This document shows positions 56,481-64,000 of a stretch of DNA of 64,000 nucleotides, one piece after another (the first letter of the stretch is position 1; the number at the start of each line of letters is the position of its first letter). Location of the stretch: contig WRLF01000010.1 in assembly GCA_009777735.1 (NCBI GenBank), positions 1-64,000 on the forward strand, given 5' to 3'. The DNA is from Treponema sp. (GTDB taxonomy: Bacteria; Spirochaetota; Spirochaetia; Treponematales; Breznakiellaceae). Under the pieces are notes generated by a model that saw nothing but the letters and a program-made list of their open reading frames with translations, was not told the origin of the DNA and did not search any database. The position numbers were made by a program, and so were the translations under genes.

Positions 56481-57439
56481 TAATATAGTGCCTCACGTAA
56501 ATTATCAACATTACGGTGCATTATTTCAAGAAAGCCCAGACCTGCGTCAAAATCCCGCCTGGTAATATTGTGTGCCGAATGGAGCAGTAATTTTTGTGCT
56601 CCGGTTTCCCCGCTGATGGTATCGGCCATCCGTTCGTTGGAAAGCTCAATGTGGAATATAACGGGGATTTGCTCTTCTCTGATTTTATTGATGAGAAAAG
56701 CGACAGTAGCCACACTCGGTTCCGTTTGTGTGGAACAGCCGGGGAAAGCGGCAAAATACTCAAGGCCGTAGGCATGGGCAAAATAGCGGAAGGGGAAACG
56801 GTCGCCGAAAACAACTGTCCGCCGTTGTGCTCCGGCGATAACCGCTTCAAAAGCGGCGTCCAGCTCCTGCAGTGCTTCTATGTACGCTGCTGCGTTATTC
56901 CGGTAAAAATCGGCATTTACGCTGTCAGCTTCGCACAGTATTTCCGTTATCGCTTGAATTATCGCCATTGCGTTTCTGGGCGAAGTCCACACATGCTCGT
57001 CAAAGACAATTTCATGGTCATGGTCATCGTCGTGATCATCATGATCGTGATCTTCCATACCTTCGACTATTTCTTCTTCAAGTCTTTCAACCATATCCAT
57101 CAAGGTAAGAATTTTCATAGTGTCCGTGTCCATTGATTCAAGAATACGGGCAACCCACTCATCAGACTCACCGCCAATGTAGATAAAAACATCAGTGTTT
57201 TGAATGGTGATAATATCCCTGGGTGAAGGCTCAAATGAATGGCTTTCCGAACCGGGCGGCAGCAGCATGGTCAGGTTTACCCTGTCCCCCGCAATGTTCC
57301 GGACAAAATCATACGGCGCGAAAATAGTAGTGGTTACATGTATCCTGTCGTCTTCGCTGCGCATAACGGCACGCCTGTCTTCCCGGCACCCGGCAAAGCA
57401 GGCCATGCTAATGGCGAGTAGTAATATAAATTTCTTCAT
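56480..57439 (-). CDS. znuA: Zinc ABC transporter substrate-binding lipoprotein
   Basis: 319 aa, ATG 57439. The signal MKKFILLLAISMACFAGC has a clear lipobox. The fold is cluster A-I: PPGSESHSFEPSPRDI (first His ligand), a His/Asp-rich loop (MEDHDHDDHDDDHDHE) typical of zinc rather than manganese binding, FDEHVWTSPRN (second His), and PVIFHIELSNERMADTIS. It captures zinc in the envelope and hands it to ZnuB. The open frame 56521-56850 is antisense noise. Confidence 0.94.
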   Translation of the reverse strand: MKKFILLLAISMACFAGCREDRRAVMRSEDDRIHVTTTIFAPYDFVRNIAGDRVNLTMLLPPGSESHSFEPSPRDIITIQNTDVFIYIGGESDEWVARILESMDTDTMKILTLMDMVERLEEEIVEGMEDHDHDDHDDDHDHEIVFDEHVWTSPRNAMAIIQAITEILCEADSVNADFYRNNAAAYIEALQELDAAFEAVIAGAQRRTVVFGDRFPFRYFAHAYGLEYFAAFPGCSTQTEPSVATVAFLINKIREEQIPVIFHIELSNERMADTISGETGAQKLLLHSAHNITRRDFDAGLGFLEIMHRNVDNLREALY

Positions 57440-57463
57440 GTAGTATGTATATTAAATTATGGG

Positions 57464-58162
57464 TCAATACTCAATATGATCCAGGAATAAGTGATCTTTT
57501 ATTTCTTTTGATGCCGTAAAATATACGGTTACCAACTGGCCTGCCGAAAGTACCGGAATCCGCCACCGCACCCTAATATAGATAGGGGGGATAGTTTCAT
57601 CGTCTGTATTATCAAAATGGAATCGGTAAAGTATCCCATCCTGGGACTCAAATCGTACTATTGCCCGGAATTGCCGGTCATCATCGTCTTCCTGTGTGAA
57701 AAGAGCATCGTCTTTATAATCAACGGCACTGATTTCCGTATATAAAGATCTGTTGACGCCGGATGAAGTATTGACAGATGATTTTACCAGGCCGATTCCG
57801 CTTTCTGTGGTTACGGTGTAATCAATATCATCGAGAATCCGCGTATCATTGATGTTGCCTTTGGTCGCGGTGAAATAAATGACGGCTGTCCGGCCGGGAG
57901 ACGGAGGGGCTATTGATACGGGGGCTCTTACGTCCAGCCTGGTATTGCGGTCAGCACTGATAAAATTAAAAATCTGGCCGTTTTGAGACACAAATTCAAC
58001 TACGGCTTTAAACCTTCTTACCGCCCGTCTTGCCGCCTGTTCTTCGTTCAGCCAGTAATCAAAGGGATCTATGGCAGTGTAACTGTCCCTGTTAACAGCC
58101 TGGCTAAAAACCGGTATCGAAAAAATACAAAAACAAACAGCAAATCCTATGAGCTTTTTCAT
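57464..58162 (-). CDS. Secreted protein with an internal duplication
   Basis: 232 aa from ATG 58162, with GAGAGG upstream. It has a signal peptide with cleavage near PVFSQA. The mature part consists of two similar halves: FKAVVEFVSQNGQIFNFIS with AVIYFTATKGNIND, and FRAIVRFESQDGILYRFHF with VTVYFTASKEIKD. Each half ends in a DxIDY or DHIEY motif. The halves look like beta-sandwich modules. The family is unknown to me, and it has no obvious link to the zinc operon 25 nt downstream beyond orientation. Confidence 0.6.
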   Translation of the reverse strand: MKKLIGFAVCFCIFSIPVFSQAVNRDSYTAIDPFDYWLNEEQAARRAVRRFKAVVEFVSQNGQIFNFISADRNTRLDVRAPVSIAPPSPGRTAVIYFTATKGNINDTRILDDIDYTVTTESGIGLVKSSVNTSSGVNRSLYTEISAVDYKDDALFTQEDDDDRQFRAIVRFESQDGILYRFHFDNTDDETIPPIYIRVRWRIPVLSAGQLVTVYFTASKEIKDHLFLDHIEY

Positions 58163-58286
58163 GTTTCCTCTCAATATTATAAAGTACTCTATTTATAATA
58201 AAAAAACAATGCAACCCTTGGGTTACACGACCCCCCTATAACAGCAATGTACGCCTAATAATTATACTTAAGCGTGGCACACTAGG

Positions 58287-58479
58287 CCGTCAGAGGGCGG
58301 CAGGCAGGGCGGGCATGACTTTTGCGACAGCGAGAAAAGTGGGTAACCAACCCCGACCATTGTGTCGGCTTGCCTGACCCTAAAAAACTAATTATAAATT
58401 TAAAAGGTCAGGCAAACAATGGCGTGTTTAAATATTTTGGAGCAAAGGAATGCCCGCCCTGCCTGCCGCCCTCTGACGG
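58287..58479. repeat. 30-bp perfect inverted repeat with structured 133-nt interior
   Basis: Left arm 58287-58316 and right arm 58450-58479 are exact reverse complements over 30 bp (core GGGCGGCAGGCAGGGCGGGC). Inside, TTGCCTGACC (about 58369) and GGTCAGGCAA (about 58407) pair again. Flanks resemble other repeats: AGCAATGTACGCC on the left, and GACGGGTTTGTTACCAGGCT on the right, akin to 28362-28390. There is no transposase, and no ORF over 60 codons that looks real. Confidence 0.7.
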
Positions 58480-58484
58480 GTTTG

Positions 58485-59645
58485 TTACCAGGCTGACAAA
58501 TTAGGGTTCACATTGCCGGATCTTGTTTTCTGCAATGTTACCGCAATTTCATTCTTCAGTTCCTCAAACCCGGTGTGATTCCTGGCCGAAACGGCAATGC
58601 TTTGGGGAAAACGGGCAATGAGGGCTTCTTTGTACCCGTCTTCCTGCAGCAAGTCAGTTTTATTTAATACGGTAATTGCCGGAATTTCTCCTGCACCCAG
58701 TTCTCCCAGAACCGTAATTGTTGTTTGATAACAGTTTTCGATGTTTGGGTCCGAGGCGTCAAGCACATGGATCAAGATGTTTGCGCGGGCTGCTTCTTCA
58801 AGCGTTGACCTGAACGCTTTGATCAGGGAGTGGGGGAGGCGGCGGATAAACCCTACCGTATCGGAGAGTAAAACCGCCATGCCGGGAACCGGTTCAAAAC
58901 GACGGGTTGTAGTTTCCAGTGTCGCAAAGAGTTTATCTTCAACCAAAACAGCGGAACCGGTTAGGGCATTGAGGAGGCTCGACTTGCCTGCGTTCGTATA
59001 ACCGACAATGGCGCAGACCGGTACCCCCTGACGCTCGCGCTGCCGCCGCTGTACCTGCCGCTGTTTTGCCACCTGTTCAATTTCCTTTTCCAGTTTGTGG
59101 ATGCGCCGTTCAATGGTACGGCGATCTGTTTCCAGTTTTGTTTCACCTGCTCCCCGCGTACCGTAATGTCCTCCGCGCTGCTGGGATAGGTCGATGTATT
59201 TGTGGGTCAGCCGCGGCAGCCGGTAATGCAATTCCGCAAGCTGCACCTGTAAAGCCGCCTCTCTGGTTGTCACCCGGCTCGCAAAGATTTGAATAATCAG
59301 CTCCTGCCTGTCCAGCACGGGAATTCCCGTGAGATCCTCCCAGTTTCTCTGCTGCGAAGGGCGCGCCTTCTCCGGAAGGTGAGGATCCCAGTCAAATACC
59401 AGCAGGTCTGCCTCAAGCCGTGCGGCCATGTCCGCCAATTCCTCTGCTTTCCCGCTTCCCATGCCGAATCGCGGCTGCCGTTCCCGCACATTGACAATCT
59501 CATGCCCGGCGATGTCCAGTTCCAGTGTCTCTGCAAGCCCCGCCAACTCCGCAGGAGATGAACACTCCGCAGGCGATGAGGATGTTTTGATACTAACCAG
59601 CAAAGCACGTTTTTTCCGTTCTTTTGTTTCATGTAATTGCTGCAT
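58485..59645 (-). CDS. hflX: Ribosome-associated GTPase HflX
   Basis: 386 aa, ATG 59645. The N-terminal part has GMGSGKAEELADM and LIIQIFASRVTTREAALQVQ, and the coiled linker GGHYGTRGAGETKLETDRR. The G domain contains G1 GYTNAGKSSLLN, G3 DTVGFIRRLPH and G4 NKTD. HflX splits stalled 70S ribosomes. The repeat SSSPAECSSPAELAG near residue 25 is an in-frame duplication, so the N-terminus is locally variable. The C-terminus lies within 6 bp of the palindromic element. Confidence 0.94.
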   Translation of the reverse strand: MQQLHETKERKKRALLVSIKTSSSPAECSSPAELAGLAETLELDIAGHEIVNVRERQPRFGMGSGKAEELADMAARLEADLLVFDWDPHLPEKARPSQQRNWEDLTGIPVLDRQELIIQIFASRVTTREAALQVQLAELHYRLPRLTHKYIDLSQQRGGHYGTRGAGETKLETDRRTIERRIHKLEKEIEQVAKQRQVQRRQRERQGVPVCAIVGYTNAGKSSLLNALTGSAVLVEDKLFATLETTTRRFEPVPGMAVLLSDTVGFIRRLPHSLIKAFRSTLEEAARANILIHVLDASDPNIENCYQTTITVLGELGAGEIPAITVLNKTDLLQEDGYKEALIARFPQSIAVSARNHTGFEELKNEIAVTLQKTRSGNVNPNLSAW

Positions 59646-59684
59646 GTAAGGTAAGTATACAATTCTTTCCTATCATAGAGCACT

Positions 59685-59727
59685 CCCCCATTGCCGTTTC
59701 ACTGAATAAGGCAGCGGTCAATGGGGG
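59685..59727. repeat. Partial copy of the GAATAAGGCAG element
   Basis: CCCCCATTG/CAATGGGGG pairs over 9 bp; the loop contains TGAATAAGGCAG, the end motif of the cluster at 25188-25555. It lies in the hflX-purC divergent spacer and so may affect both promoters. Confidence 0.55.
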
Positions 59728-59790
59728 ATAGCGGGTCACCTTGATATTTCTCGCCTTTTTTGCTATCATTGGTATAAAGCAGGACAAAAC

Positions 59791-60471
59791 ATGGAGCTGA
59801 TTAAAAAAGGGAAAACAAAAGATGTCTACAAATTGCCGGACGGCGATTTTTTATTCAAATTCAAGGATACAGTGACCGGCCATGGTCCGGGGCAGTCTGA
59901 TCCCGGCGGAAACAAGGTTATCGGTTCAGTGGCGGGAGTAGGTTCGGGAGCCCTTAAAGTGACAACGTATTATTTTGAACTGTTTAAGAAGCATAACATA
60001 CCTACTCATTATGTAAGTACGGATTTTTCAAAAAACGAAATGGTTATCCGCCCGGCTGTGTTTTTTGGTCAGGGGCTGGAATTTGTGGTGCGCTACAAGG
60101 CTGCGGGAAGCTTTGTCGGGAGATTTGGGATGTTTTGCAGGGAAGGCGACGAACTTCCCGGGGTTTTTGAGGTAACTTTAAAAGATGATGAGCATGATGA
60201 TCCTCCGGTCACCGGGGAAATACTCGCTGCTTTGGGGCTGGTAACGCCGGATCAATATACATTATTAAAAAACGAAACCATAAAAATTTGTGATATAATT
60301 AAACAGGATCTTGCCAATCGCGGACTTGAGCTAATTGACATTAAAGTTGAGTTTGGCATGGTAGACGGTACAATCGCGCTTATCGATGAAATAAGCGCGG
60401 GAAATATGAGGGTATTCAGGGACGGCATAAAACTTGATTACCTGACCCTTTCCGGTTTAATAGGCGGTTAA
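59791..60471 (+). CDS. purC: Phosphoribosylaminoimidazole-succinocarboxamide synthase
   Basis: 226 aa, ATG 59791. MELIKKGKTKDVYKLPDGDF is the ATP-binding N-terminus. Further on are RYKAAGSFVGRFGM, LKNETIKICDIIKQDLANRG and a C-terminal GMVDGTIALIDEISAGNMRV that holds the metal and substrate residues. It joins CAIR and aspartate in purine synthesis. It belongs to a divergent clade (KDTVTGHGPGQSDPGG instead of the usual loop). Confidence 0.85.
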   Translation: MELIKKGKTKDVYKLPDGDFLFKFKDTVTGHGPGQSDPGGNKVIGSVAGVGSGALKVTTYYFELFKKHNIPTHYVSTDFSKNEMVIRPAVFFGQGLEFVVRYKAAGSFVGRFGMFCREGDELPGVFEVTLKDDEHDDPPVTGEILAALGLVTPDQYTLLKNETIKICDIIKQDLANRGLELIDIKVEFGMVDGTIALIDEISAGNMRVFRDGIKLDYLTLSGLIGG

Positions 60472-60488
60472 GCTACGGCTGTACAATT

Positions 60489-62213
60489 ATGGCAAACAAT
60501 CCGGCACAAGTTAACACCCATTCACTCCAATGGTTAATTTCAGGTATGAGCCAAAAGGAGAGGATTGATCTCCTTACGAAATTAAGGAGCAAATCGCATA
60601 TATCCTCCGATCCTCTGTATGAAAAAGGCGAGGCAGCAGAAGCAGAACCGTTAAAGGATCGGTACCAGCAGCTTCCCTGGCTTACCCGTTTGCTCTATTA
60701 CATCAAAAGTATTTTTACAAAAAAACCGGGATCAAAAATTTTTGAAGAAGAACAAATCACCAATCTGGGCAGGCAGATTCAAAGAGCGGCCCCTGCAATT
60801 TTCGATTGCAGCCAAAAATTACTGCTGGCCAAGTTTCACAACCTTGCATCTGATTTAAAGGAATCGGCGCGGTTTTTCTTTACTGCCCTTGATTCAAGCA
60901 TTAACCGGGACAAGGGAACATTTTTTGCTTTTCTCGGTTCGCTCGTAATGGAGAAAGTGCACCTGAAATTGTCAAACGATACATCCCCGGAGGCTCTTCT
61001 TGCAATAAACTCCAATATGTCGGAATCCGAGCTGCGATCTTTGGCAAGCAAGGTAATGGAAGATGCACTGAAGATGATTACGAAAGATCAGCGGAACGCG
61101 ATGTACCACAATGTTCATTCATTGGTTGCCCTCAAGGAACTTTCTTCATTTCCGTTTGACCGGTTTTTAATGTCTTTTAACACTTCACGCGGCGGCAGAC
61201 TGAGCTGTCCGGTAAAAGCGATAGATGACATGTTGTACAAGCTCAATGATATTCTGTTTTCTCTTAAAGAACCGCCCTCCGTTCCCCTTCTGGAATCGCT
61301 TTTTATTTTCCAGCTTCAGATTAAAACTTCGGGAGTCGATTCCTCTGCCGATCGTGATATGAGTAATCTCCTGTCCAAAGCCGAAGAGAGTATTACCGCT
61401 ATCCGGAATTTTAACAAGAAAGTTCCCCTTACCAGAATTCTTCGCTTTGCCTACAAGGAATTGAACCTTGTGCCGCAGCAGATCTCGGGCGGCGAGGACT
61501 GGTTCCCCGTGTACCGCGACTACTGGAAAAAATATATTGATTTTTCGATTACGGGTTTTTACCGGCAGCGCGGACAGATGGAACTGAACGGAATGATGAT
61601 AAAATATTTCGGCGGTGCCGAACTGCGATTAATGGATTACGCATATTCCGATAATAACCCAAAAGGGTTTCCCCTTCCGGAATCATTTGCACTGAATTTT
61701 TTACTGAACTTCCATACATTAATACTTACAAATGAATCCTATACATTTTTAAATCTTATCCAGGTTGAAGGGATGTTTGTAAAAATAGAAAACCGCACGG
61801 AATTTTCGGAAGCGTTTTATTCCCTGCAGCAAATCGAAGAAGAAATAACGAAGTTTGATAACAGTCTCTCGCCTTCCGGCGAATTCGGAAAGCGTTACGC
61901 GCAAGCAAATGATTCCGGCCCCGCGTCTCAGACAAAAACAAGAAAGATGCAGCTTGTCAAGGAAGAAGCCTCACGAAAAGCAATGGAAATAATGTCGAAT
62001 ACCGTCAGTGCTTTGCTTTCATTGCTTAATGTACTCAGGGGGATCATGAGACATGATGTGGATATCAAATACGGTACAATTTTTAATCTTGACGTGATAG
62101 GCGGCAATAACCATGATGCCGTTATAAAAGGATTAAATAAATCGATAGTGGCATTTCAGCAGGCTTTACAAATTCACGGTAGAATCGAAAGAAGTAAAGA
62201 GTTATTTAAATAA
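60489..62213 (+). CDS. Conserved spirochaete protein, DUF5312-like
   Basis: 574 aa, ATG 60489, 15 nt after purC, with only a weak site, so it may be translated by coupling. It is mostly alpha-helical, with no signal peptide. LPWLTRLLYYIKSIFTKK is a short hydrophobic-basic segment near residue 65. Memory suggests DUF5312, a spirochaete-restricted family. Function unknown. The last residues overlap the ppk leader. Confidence 0.6.
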   Translation: MANNPAQVNTHSLQWLISGMSQKERIDLLTKLRSKSHISSDPLYEKGEAAEAEPLKDRYQQLPWLTRLLYYIKSIFTKKPGSKIFEEEQITNLGRQIQRAAPAIFDCSQKLLLAKFHNLASDLKESARFFFTALDSSINRDKGTFFAFLGSLVMEKVHLKLSNDTSPEALLAINSNMSESELRSLASKVMEDALKMITKDQRNAMYHNVHSLVALKELSSFPFDRFLMSFNTSRGGRLSCPVKAIDDMLYKLNDILFSLKEPPSVPLLESLFIFQLQIKTSGVDSSADRDMSNLLSKAEESITAIRNFNKKVPLTRILRFAYKELNLVPQQISGGEDWFPVYRDYWKKYIDFSITGFYRQRGQMELNGMMIKYFGGAELRLMDYAYSDNNPKGFPLPESFALNFLLNFHTLILTNESYTFLNLIQVEGMFVKIENRTEFSEAFYSLQQIEEEITKFDNSLSPSGEFGKRYAQANDSGPASQTKTRKMQLVKEEASRKAMEIMSNTVSALLSLLNVLRGIMRHDVDIKYGTIFNLDVIGGNNHDAVIKGLNKSIVAFQQALQIHGRIERSKELFK

Positions 62214-62226
62214 TGGCGGCGCCCGG

Positions 62227-64000
62227 ATGGAAAATGAATCAGCGTTAAACGAAACAGAAACGCAGGAATTTTCTCCCGTGTTCTTTAACCGTGATCTGTC
62301 CTGGGTAGATTTTAACGGGCGGGTTCTGGAAGAAGGTTTGAGGAAGGATCTGCCCTTGTTCGAACGTTTTCGTTTTTTATCAATTGTTTCTTCCAATTTT
62401 GACGAATTTTTCAAGGTGCGGGTGGCGGCTGTCAGACGGGCACAGCAAGCGGGGCGTACAGGCGACCCGGCAGGTTTAAGTCCGGCGGAGCAGCTTAATG
62501 CAATTTCCGAAAAAGTGCGCTCAATAATCCGCCGTCAGGATGCCTGTTATTCGGATGACATTTTCCCCGGTTTAGCTGCAGGCGGCCTGGAACTGGTACG
62601 TCCCGATTCTTACACTGTCTCCCAGATGGACTATCTGGAATCATTTTTCATCGGGCAGATATATCCCGTCCTTACGCCCCTGCGTATTGAGGATGACCGT
62701 ACCGAAGGTGTGCATGCCGAAGGTACACGTACTGAAGGTACGCAGCCCATACCTTTTTTTGAAAGCGGTTGTATTAACACCGCTTATCTCCTGAAACCGG
62801 AAAATGTGTCAGATACCGGAACAGACGCGGAATATATTGTCATGGTGCAGCTTCCCGTTTCTCTTGACCGTATAATCTGGCTGCCGGCGGATGACAACAA
62901 ACTGCGCTGGGCGCTGCTGGATGATGTCGTATTAACCTGGGGCGGCTATCTCTTTCCCGGTTACCATATACAGGAAAGCCTGCTGTTCAAGGTAAACCGT
63001 GACGCCGATTTTTCCGTTGACGAACGGCGTGATGAAGATTTTATCGAGGCAATGGAGGAAGTTCTAGAGGACAGGGAAAAATCCGAAGTGGTGCGGATGG
63101 TACATTCACCCGGCAGTGTCCGGCTGCGGGATAAACTGGCAAAACGGTTTTCTCTTGAAAGCGATGCTCTGTATGAATACAGAGGGCCGTTTAATGCCGG
63201 CAATTTAGCTGAACTTGCCGGCGTTGCCGGTTTGGAACATTTGCAGGAAAAAGCCTGGAAAATACATCCCGTTCCCGGCTTTACCGGCGATATTCCCGTA
63301 TGGGACCGCCTTAGCTACGGCGACGTGATGATTCATTTTCCTTACCAATCATTTGATCCGGTAATCCGGTTTTTCCAGGAAGCGGCAGCTGACCCGCAGG
63401 TTATATCGATAAAAACCACATTATACCGTACCGGATCAGCCTCGCCCATTGTGCGGGCGCTGGAAAAAGCTGCGCTTAACGGCAAGCATGTAACTGCCCT
63501 CGTTGAACTCAAGGCCCGCTTTGATGAAGAGCGGAACATATCCTGGGCACACCGGCTGGAAAAGGCCGGGGTAATAGTGGTATACGGGCTTTCAAAGCTC
63601 AAGGTACACGCCAAGGTTACCCTGGTGCTGCGCCGTGAGCATGACAGGCTCAAACGGTATGTGCATCTTTCCACCGGCAACTACAACGACAAGACAGCAA
63701 AGTTGTATGAAGACATCTGCTTGTTTACCTGCCGCGAGGAAATCGCCTTTGACACAAACCTTCTGTTCAACATGATTACCGGCTATTCGCAGAAACAGAC
63801 AATGCAGCTGCTGGCAATAGCTCCCTATGACATCAAGTCCCGGCTTTTGGATCTAATTGAGAACGAAGCAAAACGCGCTGCCCAGCAGTACCCCAGCAGG
63901 ATCATGATTAAGTGCAATTCCCTAACCGATACCGCAATGATTGATGCTCTGTACCGCGCTTCACAGGCAGGGGTGAACATTCTCCTCTGCATTAGGGGGA
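62227..64000 (+). CDS. ppk1: Polyphosphate kinase, cut by the window end
   Basis: At least 591 codons from ATG 62227 with no stop to position 64000; the start lacks a strong site. FFNRDLSWVDFNGRVLEE and FRFLSIVSSNFDEFFKVRVA are the PPK1 N-terminal motifs. SIKTTLYRTGSASPIVRALE and KLKVHAKVTLVLRRE (catalytic His region) are in the central HKD-like domains. The enzyme makes polyphosphate from ATP. An in-frame 15-bp tandem repeat at 62698-62742 (encoding RTEGV, HAEGT, RTEGT) inserts a flexible loop that I do not expect in the family. Confidence 0.93.
   Translation, partial: MENESALNETETQEFSPVFFNRDLSWVDFNGRVLEEGLRKDLPLFERFRFLSIVSSNFDEFFKVRVAAVRRAQQAGRTGDPAGLSPAEQLNAISEKVRSIIRRQDACYSDDIFPGLAAGGLELVRPDSYTVSQMDYLESFFIGQIYPVLTPLRIEDDRTEGVHAEGTRTEGTQPIPFFESGCINTAYLLKPENVSDTGTDAEYIVMVQLPVSLDRIIWLPADDNKLRWALLDDVVLTWGGYLFPGYHIQESLLFKVNRDADFSVDERRDEDFIEAMEEVLEDREKSEVVRMVHSPGSVRLRDKLAKRFSLESDALYEYRGPFNAGNLAELAGVAGLEHLQEKAWKIHPVPGFTGDIPVWDRLSYGDVMIHFPYQSFDPVIRFFQEAAADPQVISIKTTLYRTGSASPIVRALEKAALNGKHVTALVELKARFDEERNISWAHRLEKAGVIVVYGLSKLKVHAKVTLVLRREHDRLKRYVHLSTGNYNDKTAKLYEDICLFTCREEIAFDTNLLFNMITGYSQKQTMQLLAIAPYDIKSRLLDLIENEAKRAAQQYPSRIMIKCNSLTDTAMIDALYRASQAGVNILLCIRG

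Overview
The window looks like a spirochaete chromosome, most likely Treponema or a close relative of the termite-gut or rumen type. The order rpmG - tRNA-Trp - secE - nusG - rplKAJL - rpoBC matches treponemes. RpoB carries Asn at the position equivalent to E. coli Ser531, a spirochaete hallmark. Other pointers are a V-type (not F-type) ATPase subunit, relaxed lipoprotein signal peptides, a spirochaete-type DUF5312-like gene and hybrid chemosensory proteins. No database search was possible, so family names rest on motif recognition.

Region 1 (1-20.6 kb) is an AT-rich accessory island. It begins with gene debris (unknown reverse fragment, sialidase tail, DUF4116 remnant) and a LysM/M23-like/leucine-rich-repeat lipoprotein. 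Next come an XRE-type regulator remnant and a divergent FtsZ/tubulin-like GTPase gene, which converges on a four-gene reverse-strand operon (613-aa unknown protein, 312-aa TPR protein, two TPR-CHAT putative caspase-like proteases). This is the best candidate for an undescribed system. After it lie a duplicated promoter/signal-peptide cassette, a MACPF (perforin)-like lipoprotein, another lipoprotein, a large HEXXH zincin-like protein and an intact M23 lipoprotein.

Region 2 (20.6-28.4 kb) holds housekeeping genes: tRNA-Thr, an M29 aminopeptidase, glucose-6-phosphate isomerase, a lone V-ATPase B subunit, a cytidylate-kinase-like protein and an AAA/DUF4143 ATPase. They are separated by palindromic interspersed repeats and a papain-family fragment. 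Region 3 (28.4-40.2 kb) is the transcription/translation cluster tRNA-Thr, rpmG, tRNA-Trp, secE, nusG, rplK, rplA, rplJ, rplL, rpoB, rpoC, with a hairpin-rich nusG-rplK spacer.

Region 4 (40.2-54.5 kb) has a gene with an in-frame G9 tract, a B12/radical-SAM protein, ArfB, a Phd/PIN toxin-antitoxin pair with operator boxes, a hybrid histidine kinase whose receiver domain contains an in-frame repeat insertion, a chemoreceptor-receiver fusion, metK, a lipoprotein, an FGGY kinase, a tryptophanase/tyrosine phenol-lyase gene behind an attenuator-like leader, and tRNA-Pro. Region 5 (54.5-64 kb) has a ZnuABC-type zinc importer with an accessory DUF1980-like lipoprotein, a duplicated-domain secreted protein, hflX, purC, a DUF5312-like gene and a polyphosphate kinase cut by the window end.
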